From positions 1-64,000 of the forward strand of contig QCQJ01000006.1 of the NCBI GenBank assembly GCA_003209585.1: a DNA stretch of 64,000 bases, given 5' to 3'. Numbering within the stretch: the stretch's first letter is position 1; each line of letters starts with the position of its first letter. Below, piece after piece: positions 57,257 through 64,000 of this stretch. Source of the stretch: Prochlorococcus sp. AG-449-G23. Its GTDB lineage: Bacteria > Cyanobacteriota > Cyanobacteriia > PCC-6307 > Cyanobiaceae. Under the pieces are notes generated by a model. It saw only the letters and a program-made list of their open reading frames with translations. It was not told the origin of the DNA and made no database searches. Made by a program: the position numbers and the translations under genes.

Positions 57257-57919
57257 ATGGAAATCATTTTAAAAAACACTGAAAGCAAATATTTAGAAAT
57301 TTTTTCTTTGTTAGATTTTGATAATATTCATGAAACTTTGAAAAGATTTTCTTCCTTCAAGGGACCTTTAGAAGCCAAAATTTTCGCAGTCAATGAGTCA
57401 ATAAGTTCTCATCAATTATCAGATTTAAAAAATCATTTTGACAAAATTAATATTTGTTCCTTATGCATTTACTCAAATAATAGAGATACAGTACTAAGCG
57501 GAAAATCTTTAAAAATAGATTCAGCTTTTATCAAAGAGCAAGAGATTAAAAATAAGTTACTATTATTCAAAAGAAAAAAGAAAAACGATATTCTTCATAA
57601 AGGAACAGTACGATCGGGTGAAAGAATATCTTCAAATGGAAACCTATTCATTATTGGAGACGTTAATCCAGGAGCAATAGTTTCCGCTAACAAAAATATT
57701 TACGTTTGGGGCAAATTACTAGGGATCGCATTCGCAGGGGAAAGTGGGAATAAAAATGCCTCTATTGCATCACTTTATCTAAACCCTTTACAGTTACGAA
57801 TTGCAGATGTAATAGCTATTGGCCCAAAGGATAGGCCCAAAAATTGTTATCCAGAAATTGCGGTAATAGATAAAAAAACAATAATTATCAAACCACACAT
57901 AATCGAAAGTAAGAATTAA
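57257..57919 (+). CDS. minC: Septum site-determining protein MinC
   Basis: 220 residues. The C-terminal beta-helix domain (GTVRSGERISSNGNLFIIGD, VNPGAIVSANKNIYVWGKLL) is diagnostic; the N-terminal FtsZ-antagonising domain is divergent. It blocks FtsZ assembly near the poles with MinD. minD starts 112 bases later on the same strand. Confidence 0.95.
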   Translation: MEIILKNTESKYLEIFSLLDFDNIHETLKRFSSFKGPLEAKIFAVNESISSHQLSDLKNHFDKINICSLCIYSNNRDTVLSGKSLKIDSAFIKEQEIKNKLLLFKRKKKNDILHKGTVRSGERISSNGNLFIIGDVNPGAIVSANKNIYVWGKLLGIAFAGESGNKNASIASLYLNPLQLRIADVIAIGPKDRPKNCYPEIAVIDKKTIIIKPHIIESKN

Positions 57920-58030
57920 TCAATCATTTGCAATAAATTAATTCAAACTAGATAAATTTAAGAATTACTTAATCTTTAAAATATTTATCTTTCTGCAAGT
58001 GGCTTTATTATTTGGAAAATCTTTAAAATC

Positions 58031-58846
58031 GTGGGGAAGAATACTCGCACAATATTAATTTGTTCAGGCAAAGGAGGAGTTGGTAAAACAACTTTAACTG
58101 CAAACCTAGGCATTGCACTTGCTAATAGCGGAGCAACAACTGCTGTATTAGATGCTGATTTTGGCCTCAGAAATTTAGATCTTCTTCTAGGATTAGAAAA
58201 TCGCATCATTTATACCGCTCAAGATGTTCTAGACAAAAATTGTCGTCTTGACCAAGCATTGGTTAGACACAAAAAGGAACCTAATCTTGCTCTTCTACCT
58301 GCCGGAGATCCAAGGATGTTGGATTGGATGAAGCCCGAAGATATGAAAAAAATTAGTGCGCTACTTAGTGAGAATTTTGATTTTGTCTTAGTTGATTGTC
58401 CTGCTGGTGTAGAAGATGGCTTTAAAAATGCGCTTGCAGCCTGTAAAGAAGCTATTGTTGTTACTAACCCGGAATTATCCGCAGTGCGGGATGCGGATAG
58501 AGTAATAGGGATTCTTAATACTTCAGATATTGAGCCTATCCAACTTGTAATTAATAGAGTTCGCCCTAACATGATGGCTAGTCAAGAAATGTTATCTATC
58601 GAAGATGTTCAAGGGATCCTTTCTTTGCCTTTGTTAGGTATTGTTTTAGAAGATGAACAAGTAATAATAAGTACAAATAGAGGAGAGCCACTAACACTTT
58701 CAGATGGTAGATCTCCTGCAAAAAAATGTTACTTGAATGTTTCGCAAAGACTTACAAATAAAGATGTACCAATTATCGATCCAAAAAAAGAAGGCAAAAG
58801 TCTTAAAGATAAATTCATGAGATTAATGCAAACAAAGGTTTTTTAA
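58031..58846 (+). CDS. minD: Septum site-determining ATPase MinD
   Basis: 271 residues, GTG start. Deviant Walker [18 protein letters not shown] at the start; [13 protein letters not shown] is Walker B; the C-terminal helix ([15 protein letters not shown]) is the amphipathic membrane anchor. It recruits MinC to the membrane. minE follows at one base. Confidence 0.98.
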   Translation: MGKNTRTILICSGKGGVGKTTLTANLGIALANSGATTAVLDADFGLRNLDLLLGLENRIIYTAQDVLDKNCRLDQALVRHKKEPNLALLPAGDPRMLDWMKPEDMKKISALLSENFDFVLVDCPAGVEDGFKNALAACKEAIVVTNPELSAVRDADRVIGILNTSDIEPIQLVINRVRPNMMASQEMLSIEDVQGILSLPLLGIVLEDEQVIISTNRGEPLTLSDGRSPAKKCYLNVSQRLTNKDVPIIDPKKEGKSLKDKFMRLMQTKVF

Positions 58847-58847
58847 A

Positions 58848-59183
58848 ATGATGACTCTCAGAGATCTTATAAATAAATTACTAGGCAGAGAAACGTCTAG
58901 TGCAAATACAGCTAGAGAAAGATTACAACTTGTTCTTGCTCATGACAGAGTTGATATGAGTTCCTTAACAACTGATCTTTTAGATAAAATGAGGAAAGAA
59001 ATTCTTGATGTTGTTGCTAAATATGTTGAAATCGATTTTGAAGAGGTGGCAGTAAGTTTAGAGACTGAGGATAGAATGACTGCATTAGTTGCTAATTTAC
59101 CAATCAAAAGAACTATTTCAGGAGAAATTAAATTTAAAAAAACTGATAAAAATAATAAAGCTGATAAAGATATCAAAAAGTAA
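58848..59183 (+). CDS. minE: Cell division topological factor MinE
   Basis: 111 residues. The anti-MinCD helix region ([20 protein letters not shown]) and the dimerisation domain ([20 protein letters not shown]) are both present. Longer than E. coli MinE because of the basic C-terminal tail. Last gene of minCDE; tRNA-Thr follows. Confidence 0.96.
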   Translation: MMTLRDLINKLLGRETSSANTARERLQLVLAHDRVDMSSLTTDLLDKMRKEILDVVAKYVEIDFEEVAVSLETEDRMTALVANLPIKRTISGEIKFKKTDKNNKADKDIKK

Positions 59184-59248
59184 TAAATTTAAAAAAAGCT
59201 AAAAAAATACTGATAATTGACCCTCCCTAATTGTAAGATGAATAGATT

Positions 59249-59320
59249 GCCGGCTTAGCTCAGCGGTAGAGCAGCGCTTTTGTAAAGCGAAGGTCATCAG
59301 TTCAAATCTGTTAGCCGGCA
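59249..59320 (+). tRNA. tRNA-Thr (TGT)
   Basis: 72 bases. Acceptor GCCGGCT pairs with AGCCGGC; anticodon loop TTTGTAA (TGT), T arm CAGTTCAAATCTG. A second threonine tRNA with a different anticodon from that at 19.3 kb. Confidence 0.95.
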
Positions 59321-59331
59321 TTTTGATTTAA

Positions 59332-59499
59332 TTAATTACGTTCAAAATTTTTTGCCGAAAATAAAAAGATCAAACCTATTAGAGCGATGATAGGAAATAA
59401 TCTTATTTCAAGCAAATATTCAGAAAAAGATACAAGTGGTTCAAATATCCAATAAGTAAAAAATTGAATTAATAAAACAATAAATAATAATAAAAACAT
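59332..59499 (-). CDS. Small membrane protein
   Basis: 55 residues read on the minus strand, MFLLLFIVLLIQFFTYWIFE onward. Two membrane segments joined by a short loop, ending in SAKNFERN. Its ATG overlaps the tsaC stop (TAATG), so it is probably translated with it. Function unknown. Confidence 0.55.
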   Translation of the reverse strand: MFLLLFIVLLIQFFTYWIFEPLVSFSEYLLEIRLFPIIALIGLIFLFSAKNFERN

Positions 59500-60080
59500 T
59501 ACGATAATTCACTAATTAATACTTCTCCTTCTCTAATCAGCCTCCAATCGCCACTTCCCTTCCAAAATATAATAGTACTAGCTTTTCCACTTCTTTTTCC
59601 CCAGGGGATAGGGCCCAAAATTTTTACAGAAGGGAATTCTTGAGCAATACCTTCAACTGTAGTTGATCCTTTAAAACCTGAAATATTTGCACTCGAAGTT
59701 AACAATGGGCCTGTTTCTCTCATGAGAGATTGAGCCATATATGAATTTGGAATCCTCAACCCAAGAGTAAGATCATTGCTTGTGAGGATTGTAGTCTGCT
59801 TTTCTGAAGCAGGAATAACCATTGTCAGAGCTCCAGGCCAATATTTTGAAGCTATATTTTCGTAATCTTCTTTAGCTGATTCGTGAACATAATCAATTAA
59901 TTGTTTATGTTCTGAACCCATAAGAATTAAGGGTTTATCTCTATCTCTTTTTTTAAACTCATAAATAATATTTGAAAATTTTGGCAAGCATCCAATCGCA
60001 GGTAATGTGTCTGTTGGAAAAATAATGGGTAAACCACTTTTAAGAGTCTTCAAAGCTGATTCGCGGTCTACTAAATTCAT
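59499..60080 (-). CDS. tsaC: Threonylcarbamoyl-AMP synthase (Sua5/YrdC family)
   Basis: 193 residues. TLPAIGCLPKFSNIIYEFKK, then DKPLILMGSEHKQLIDYVHE, PGALTMVIPASEKQ and GPLLTSSANISG are the YrdC blocks. It makes threonylcarbamoyl-AMP for t6A37 in ANN-decoding tRNAs, including the tRNA-Thr nearby. No C-terminal Sua5 domain; single-domain type. prmC lies 22 bases upstream. Confidence 0.92.
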   Translation of the reverse strand: MNLVDRESALKTLKSGLPIIFPTDTLPAIGCLPKFSNIIYEFKKRDRDKPLILMGSEHKQLIDYVHESAKEDYENIASKYWPGALTMVIPASEKQTTILTSNDLTLGLRIPNSYMAQSLMRETGPLLTSSANISGFKGSTTVEGIAQEFPSVKILGPIPWGKRSGKASTIIFWKGSGDWRLIREGEVLISELS

Positions 60081-60102
60081 TTATATTTTTTTTATCAATA
60101 AT

Positions 60103-60972
60103 TTATTTATATCTTCCAATCGTAAACCTACCAATACCCGAAAGATCATTAACAATTTCTATTGATGAAAATTTATATTTTAAAAGTAGTTGTTTTACTT
60201 GTTCACCTTGATCAAAATGATTCTCTAAAATTAGCCATCCCTTCTCTTTTAAAAATAATGGTGCTTTTTGAATTATTTCCCTAATGTGTTTTAAACCATC
60301 ATCGCCCCCTAATAAAGCAATTCTTGGTTCAAAATTTTTAACTTCTTTAGGTAATTTTTCATAAGTATCTTTAGGAATATATGGCGGGTTCGAAATAGCG
60401 AGATCTATTTTTCCTTTAAAACTTTCAAGAGGGGTCCACCAATGTCCGCAATAAAATTTCAAATTTGATTGTTTAGAAGAATTTACATAATTTTCAGTAG
60501 CTATCTCTAATGCATCTTGATCTATATCAGTTGCTATTCCATACCATAATGGATATTTTAAAGCCAAAGCAATGCTTATAGCGCCTGATCCAGTTCCTAA
60601 TTCAGCAAAAAATAATTTTTGTGATTTCTTTCCGAATATCTTAAAGACAATATCAACTATAAGTTCTGTCTCTGGCCTAGGAATAAGTACTTTACTTGTG
60701 ACTTTTAATTTTAAGTTCCTCCAAAAAGCTTCCCCACAAAGATATTGAATTGGGTGTGATTTGAAAAGATGATCTTCCCAAATAGATTCTAAAATGTCTA
60801 AGTTTTTTTTTAAATATAAGTTTTCTTTAGGGTTTATATTAAGCGAGTTAAGATCACTAGTTGATATACCACCTACAGAATCAAGTAAAAGAGCAAGAGA
60901 TTGAGGATCTCCCCCTTTAGAAAGTTGTGTTTTTTTCCAAAATAAAAATTCTTTTACAGAAATGCTAAGCAT
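60103..60972 (-). CDS. prmC: Release factor glutamine methyltransferase
   Basis: 289 residues. An N-terminal helical domain, then a Rossmann methyltransferase with the GTGSGAISIAL SAM motif and the NPPY active site in DLAISNPPYIPKDTYEKLP. It methylates the Gln of the GGQ loop in RF1/RF2. Normal length; ATG start. Confidence 0.96.
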   Translation of the reverse strand: MLSISVKEFLFWKKTQLSKGGDPQSLALLLDSVGGISTSDLNSLNINPKENLYLKKNLDILESIWEDHLFKSHPIQYLCGEAFWRNLKLKVTSKVLIPRPETELIVDIVFKIFGKKSQKLFFAELGTGSGAISIALALKYPLWYGIATDIDQDALEIATENYVNSSKQSNLKFYCGHWWTPLESFKGKIDLAISNPPYIPKDTYEKLPKEVKNFEPRIALLGGDDGLKHIREIIQKAPLFLKEKGWLILENHFDQGEQVKQLLLKYKFSSIEIVNDLSGIGRFTIGRYK

Positions 60973-60983
60973 TTATAAAAGCT

Positions 60984-61136
60984 TTAGCGTTTTGGGCCAA
61001 GCTTACCTTTACCGGATTCTGAGTAGAAGCTTGATTTTTCGCCATCTTGAGTAGAAATAAATAATCCTATAAGGAATATTGTTGGGACCCCTACAAATAA
61101 AAGGCTAGCTATGAATCCGAAATTAGTTGTTTCCAT
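60984..61136 (-). CDS. psbM: Photosystem II protein PsbM
   Basis: 50 residues on the minus strand from ATG 61136: METTNFGFIASLLFVGVPTI then FLIGLFISTQDGEKSSFYS and ending KLGPKR. This is the Prochlorococcus PsbM sequence type with one membrane segment and a longer C-tail than other cyanobacteria. PsbM lies at the photosystem II dimer interface. It ends 11 bases before prmC starts on the same strand. Confidence 0.93.
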   Translation of the reverse strand: METTNFGFIASLLFVGVPTIFLIGLFISTQDGEKSSFYSESGKGKLGPKR

Positions 61137-61238
61137 TTAGTTGGCAGTTCTATTAGGTATTAAGACTATAGACATATAACTTGAAATAAAGTGGAAAAAT
61201 AAACAAATTTTTATCAACTGATTAACAGTCTTAAACAA

Positions 61239-61601
61239 TTAGCGAGGTAATTTTTTATTTTCGCTATTTTTTTTAAGTTCTTCCAAATTTGAAGGAGGAG
61301 ATTGTGGTTTTGTTAAAATGACTGTAGAGGATTTTACTAATGTTTGGCATGCAAGTCGCCAATTCTCAGGTCTATTTTTAAGTTTTTCTTCTTCAACTGA
61401 TGTGAGAGGGCTTAAAGAATTTTTGCTTCCTCCTTCAACTGAAATAAAACAAGTACTACATTGTCCTGCTCCTCCACAATTTCCTAAAATTCCTTTTAAT
61501 CCATAAAGTTGTAAGTTCTCTTTCATTACTAGTTCTCTTAAATTTTCACCAGGATTACATTGAACATCTAAATCCTCACGGATAAATCTGATAGTTGCCA
61601 T
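61239..61601 (-). CDS. 2Fe-2S ferredoxin
   Basis: 120 residues. Plant-type [2Fe-2S] cysteines are arranged GNCGGAGQCSTCFISV (C-x4-C-x2-C) with the fourth in WRLACQTLVKSS. The basic C-terminal extension (PPSNLEELKKNSENKK) is atypical of photosynthetic PetF. This resembles the low-potential XylT/Fdx2-like ferredoxins of cyanobacteria. Diverges from psbB. Confidence 0.88.
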   Translation of the reverse strand: MATIRFIREDLDVQCNPGENLRELVMKENLQLYGLKGILGNCGGAGQCSTCFISVEGGSKNSLSPLTSVEEEKLKNRPENWRLACQTLVKSSTVILTKPQSPPSNLEELKKNSENKKLPR

Positions 61602-61824
61602 TTTTTTTAGTTATTTTTCTTATTTTGGCGTTTTAGTTTGAGAATTGTGACCAAAATATTAACAATTTTTAGCTTAAAATTCCTTGTAAACCTAGTTATA
61701 CTTATTGATTTGCCCAATTTTTGCAAGAAAATAAATTTATTTACAAAAATCCCTCAAAGACTAAAAAACCCTTACTATCGTGATGTTTAGCTGTTTATTC
61801 AGCATAGTTACTAGAAATTAACCG

Positions 61825-63348
61825 ATGGGATTGCCTTGGTATCGAGTTCACACAGTAGTCATTAATGACCCAGGTCGACTACTTGCTGTGCATCTTATGC
61901 ATACTGCATTATTAGCCGGCTGGGCCGGTTCTATGGCTCTTTACGAATTAGCCATTTTTGATCCTTCTGATGCTGTTCTTAATCCAATGTGGAGACAGGG
62001 AATGTACGTTATGCCTTTCATGGCAAGACTAGGGATCACAAGTAGTTGGAACGGATGGGATATTACAGGTGCTACAGGAGTTGACCCTGGATTCTGGAGT
62101 TTTGAAGGGGTTGCAGCGGCACACATAGTATTTAGTGGACTACTGATGCTGGCCTCTATTTGGCACTGGACATATTGGGACCTAGATTTATGGGAAGACT
62201 CAAGAACCGGTGAACCTGCTCTTGATTTGCCAAGAATATTCGGAATTCATCTTCTTCTAGCTGGACTAACATGCTTTGGTTTTGGAGCTTTTCATTGCGC
62301 AAACGTGGGGATTTGGGTTTCTGACCCTTATGGTTTAACTGGTCATGTAGAGCCTGTGGCTCCTTCTTGGGGAGTAGATGGATTTAATCCTTTTAATCCA
62401 GGAGGAATAGTTGCGAATCATATTGCTGCTGGACTAATGGGTATTATTGGAGGTATTTTTCACATAACCAACAGGCCTGGAGAAAGACTTTATAGAGCAT
62501 TAAAACTTGGAAGTCTTGAAGGAGTTCTTGCTAGTGCTCTAGCTGCTGTACTATTTGTATCTTTCGTTGTTTCTGGAACAATGTGGTACGGTTCAGCGAC
62601 AACTCCAGTAGAGTTATTTGGTCCTACCAGATATCAATGGGACTCGGGCTATTTCAAAACTGAAATTAACAGAAGAGTTCAAGCTGCTATTGATGATGGT
62701 GCCACTAAAGAAGAGGCATATGCATCAATTCCAGAGAAGTTAGCCTTCTACGATTATGTTGGCAATAGTCCTGCTAAAGGAGGACTATTCAGAGTTGGAG
62801 CTCTTGTTAATGGTGATGGTTTACCAACTGGTTGGCAAGGTCACATTTCTTTCCAAGACAAGGAAGGTAACGAATTAGAAGTTAGAAGAATACCTAATTT
62901 CTTTGAAAACTTCCCAGTTATACTTGAAGATAAAGAAGGTAATGTTAGAGCCGATATTCCATTTAGAAGAGCTGAAGCAAAGTATTCATTTGAACAAACT
63001 GGCATAACTGCAACTATCTATGGAGGAGATTTAAATGGCCAAACATTTACTGATCCTGCAGTTGTTAAACGATTAGCTAGAAAAGCGCAGCTAGGAGAAG
63101 CATTCAAGTTCGACAGAGAAACTTATAAATCTGACGGTGTATTCCGAAGCTCCCCAAGAGCATGGTTTACATACGCTCATTTATGTTTCGGATTGCTATT
63201 CTTGTTTGGCCACTGGTGGCATGCTTCAAGAACTCTTTACAGAAATTCCTTCGCTGGAATTGACGCTGAGATTGGTGACCAAGTTGAATTTGGTTTATTC
63301 AAGAAGCTTGGTGACGAATCTACAAGAAGAATCCCTGGAAGGGTTTAA
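61825..63348 (+). CDS. psbB: Photosystem II CP47 chlorophyll apoprotein
   Basis: 507 residues, as expected. [20 protein letters not shown] is the invariant start; six membrane helices with many His chlorophyll ligands, and the large lumenal loop near residues 260-430. It is the inner antenna of photosystem II. psbT follows 23 bases later. Confidence 0.99.
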   Translation: MGLPWYRVHTVVINDPGRLLAVHLMHTALLAGWAGSMALYELAIFDPSDAVLNPMWRQGMYVMPFMARLGITSSWNGWDITGATGVDPGFWSFEGVAAAHIVFSGLLMLASIWHWTYWDLDLWEDSRTGEPALDLPRIFGIHLLLAGLTCFGFGAFHCANVGIWVSDPYGLTGHVEPVAPSWGVDGFNPFNPGGIVANHIAAGLMGIIGGIFHITNRPGERLYRALKLGSLEGVLASALAAVLFVSFVVSGTMWYGSATTPVELFGPTRYQWDSGYFKTEINRRVQAAIDDGATKEEAYASIPEKLAFYDYVGNSPAKGGLFRVGALVNGDGLPTGWQGHISFQDKEGNELEVRRIPNFFENFPVILEDKEGNVRADIPFRRAEAKYSFEQTGITATIYGGDLNGQTFTDPAVVKRLARKAQLGEAFKFDRETYKSDGVFRSSPRAWFTYAHLCFGLLFLFGHWWHASRTLYRNSFAGIDAEIGDQVEFGLFKKLGDESTRRIPGRV

Positions 63349-63371
63349 ACTAAACTTTATTACTTAATCTT

Positions 63372-63470
63372 ATGGAAGCTTTTGCTTACGTTCTTATTTT
63401 AACTCTCGCAGTTGTTACCTTATTCTTTGCTGTCGCCTTTAGAGATCCCCCTAAATTCGATAAAAAATGA
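63372..63470 (+). CDS. psbT: Photosystem II protein PsbT
   Basis: 32 residues: [20 protein letters not shown] then [12 protein letters not shown]. One membrane segment; the RDPP end is the PsbT signature. Standard psbB-psbT order; followed by a terminator. Confidence 0.95.
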   Translation: MEAFAYVLILTLAVVTLFFAVAFRDPPKFDKK

Positions 63471-63483
63471 TCTTATTAAAAAG

Positions 63484-63508
63484 CCTCTTTAACAAGAGGT
63501 TTTTTTTT
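63484..63508 (+). terminator. Intrinsic terminator after psbT
   Basis: CCTCTT, loop TAAC, AAGAGG followed by nine T, 13 bases after the psbT stop. Confidence 0.85.
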
Positions 63509-63568
63509 ACTTTTCATAATCAGGATATTACTCTAGTATTAGAGTTACAGTTCACCTTATTTCACTAT

Positions 63569-64000
63569 ATGCAGTGTCCAACCTGTCAAAACACAGATAG
63601 CAGAGTTTTGGAATCAAGATCTGCCGATAGTGGCAAAAGTGTTCGAAGAAGAAGAGAGTGCTTAAATTGCAGCTTTAGATTTACGACTTATGAGAGAGTT
63701 GAAACGATGCCAGTTTCAGTCATTAAAAAAGATGGGAGCAGAGAATTATTTGATAAACAAAAATTGTTTACTGGAATTTCTAGAGCTTGCGAAAAAACTA
63801 CCTTCACTAGTGAAGCAATTATTAATTTCGTAGATGGAATTGAATCACAAATCATTCAAGACTCTAATAAAGATATTAAATCTTCACAAATTGGAGAATT
63901 AATACTTAAAAGTCTTAGGAAAGAAAACGAAGTCGCTTACATAAGATACGCATCAGTTTACAGAAAATTTAATGGAGTAAAAGATTTCATTTCTACTCTT
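63569..64000 (+). CDS. nrdR: Transcriptional repressor NrdR (partial at window end)
   Basis: The first 144 codons; cut by the window edge. The zinc ribbon at the start ([19 protein letters not shown] then [16 protein letters not shown]) has the CxxC pairs, followed by the ATP-cone ([20 protein letters not shown]). NrdR senses (d)ATP and represses ribonucleotide reductase genes. Located after psbT as a separate unit; its family length is about 150-160, so only a few codons are missing. Confidence 0.95.
   Translation, partial: MQCPTCQNTDSRVLESRSADSGKSVRRRRECLNCSFRFTTYERVETMPVSVIKKDGSRELFDKQKLFTGISRACEKTTFTSEAIINFVDGIESQIIQDSNKDIKSSQIGELILKSLRKENEVAYIRYASVYRKFNGVKDFISTL

Overview
The window looks like a piece of a high-light-adapted marine Prochlorococcus (Cyanobacteria). 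The evidence is AT-rich, tightly packed DNA, with psbB, psbT, psbM, psaE, petB and petD, the NtcA co-activator PipX, a fungal-type cystathionine gamma-synthase, a PTOX-like oxidase, and many tiny membrane-protein genes of the kind seen in marine picocyanobacteria. No phage, transposase, integrase or CRISPR genes were seen.

Layout. (1) 1-1773 is a rearranged end. The 5' part of the cystathionine gamma-synthase gene lies inverted at 1-196. It is followed by a perfect 598-base copy of the deoC/recO junction and the first three quarters of recO (the original is at 9953-10550). The 3' part of cystathionine gamma-synthase then follows in frame. The two halves of the synthase gene would abut exactly if rejoined, and both junctions carry short homologies. 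This looks more like a chimera from amplification or assembly than an evolved fusion. (2) 1858-19134 is ordinary core genome: cysK, queA, pdhC (E2), a YlqD-like gene, an acyl-CoA synthetase, lipB, hpf, a deoC homologue, recO, a GT4 glycosyltransferase, proC, sepF, pipY, pipX, an EcfT-type gene, der, a DUF1823-like gene, cobI, miaE and aroQ. (3) tRNA-Tyr and tRNA-Thr at 19.2-19.4 kb precede a 23-kb stretch (19.4-42.7 kb) rich in short, mostly unknown genes. It also holds thiD, tenA, proline iminopeptidase, a CPBP protease, an ArfB-like factor, a bacterioferritin-comigratory peroxiredoxin, tatA, a Nif11-like peptide, a carotenoid-isomerase-like oxidoreductase and PTOX. Many peptides of 28-60 residues here, most with one membrane segment, were read directly from the sequence. 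(4) 42.8-46.3 kb returns to known genes: aldehyde dehydrogenase, a LysM protein, psaE and mutM. (5) 46.3-51.4 kb is a complete rRNA operon on the minus strand (16S, tRNA-Ile, tRNA-Ala, 23S, 5S). (6) 51.9-64 kb is core: neutral invertase, petB-petD, a C-terminal processing protease, an HD hydrolase, minCDE, tRNA-Thr, tsaC, prmC, psbM, a 2Fe-2S ferredoxin, psbB-psbT and the start of nrdR.

How the genes fit together: photosystem genes (psbB, psbT, psbM, psaE), the cytochrome b6f pair (petB, petD), a ferredoxin and PTOX cover linear electron flow plus a water-water bypass. PipX and PipY connect nitrogen status to transcription and PLP homeostasis, beside sepF and proC. MinCDE and SepF place and build the division septum. 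LipB and PdhC supply and use lipoate. ThiD and TenA point to pyrimidine salvage for thiamine.

The items most worth a second look are the inverted and duplicated metB/recO end; an unannotated ORF at about 41.1-41.3 kb carrying the chlorophyll-binding ExxNGRxAMxG motif of high-light-inducible proteins; a DeoC homologue lacking the Schiff-base lysine; a free-standing NdhF-like N-terminal segment convergent with PTOX; and a single-gene cassette flanked by a 16-base direct repeat. All domain assignments are by eye, without database searches.
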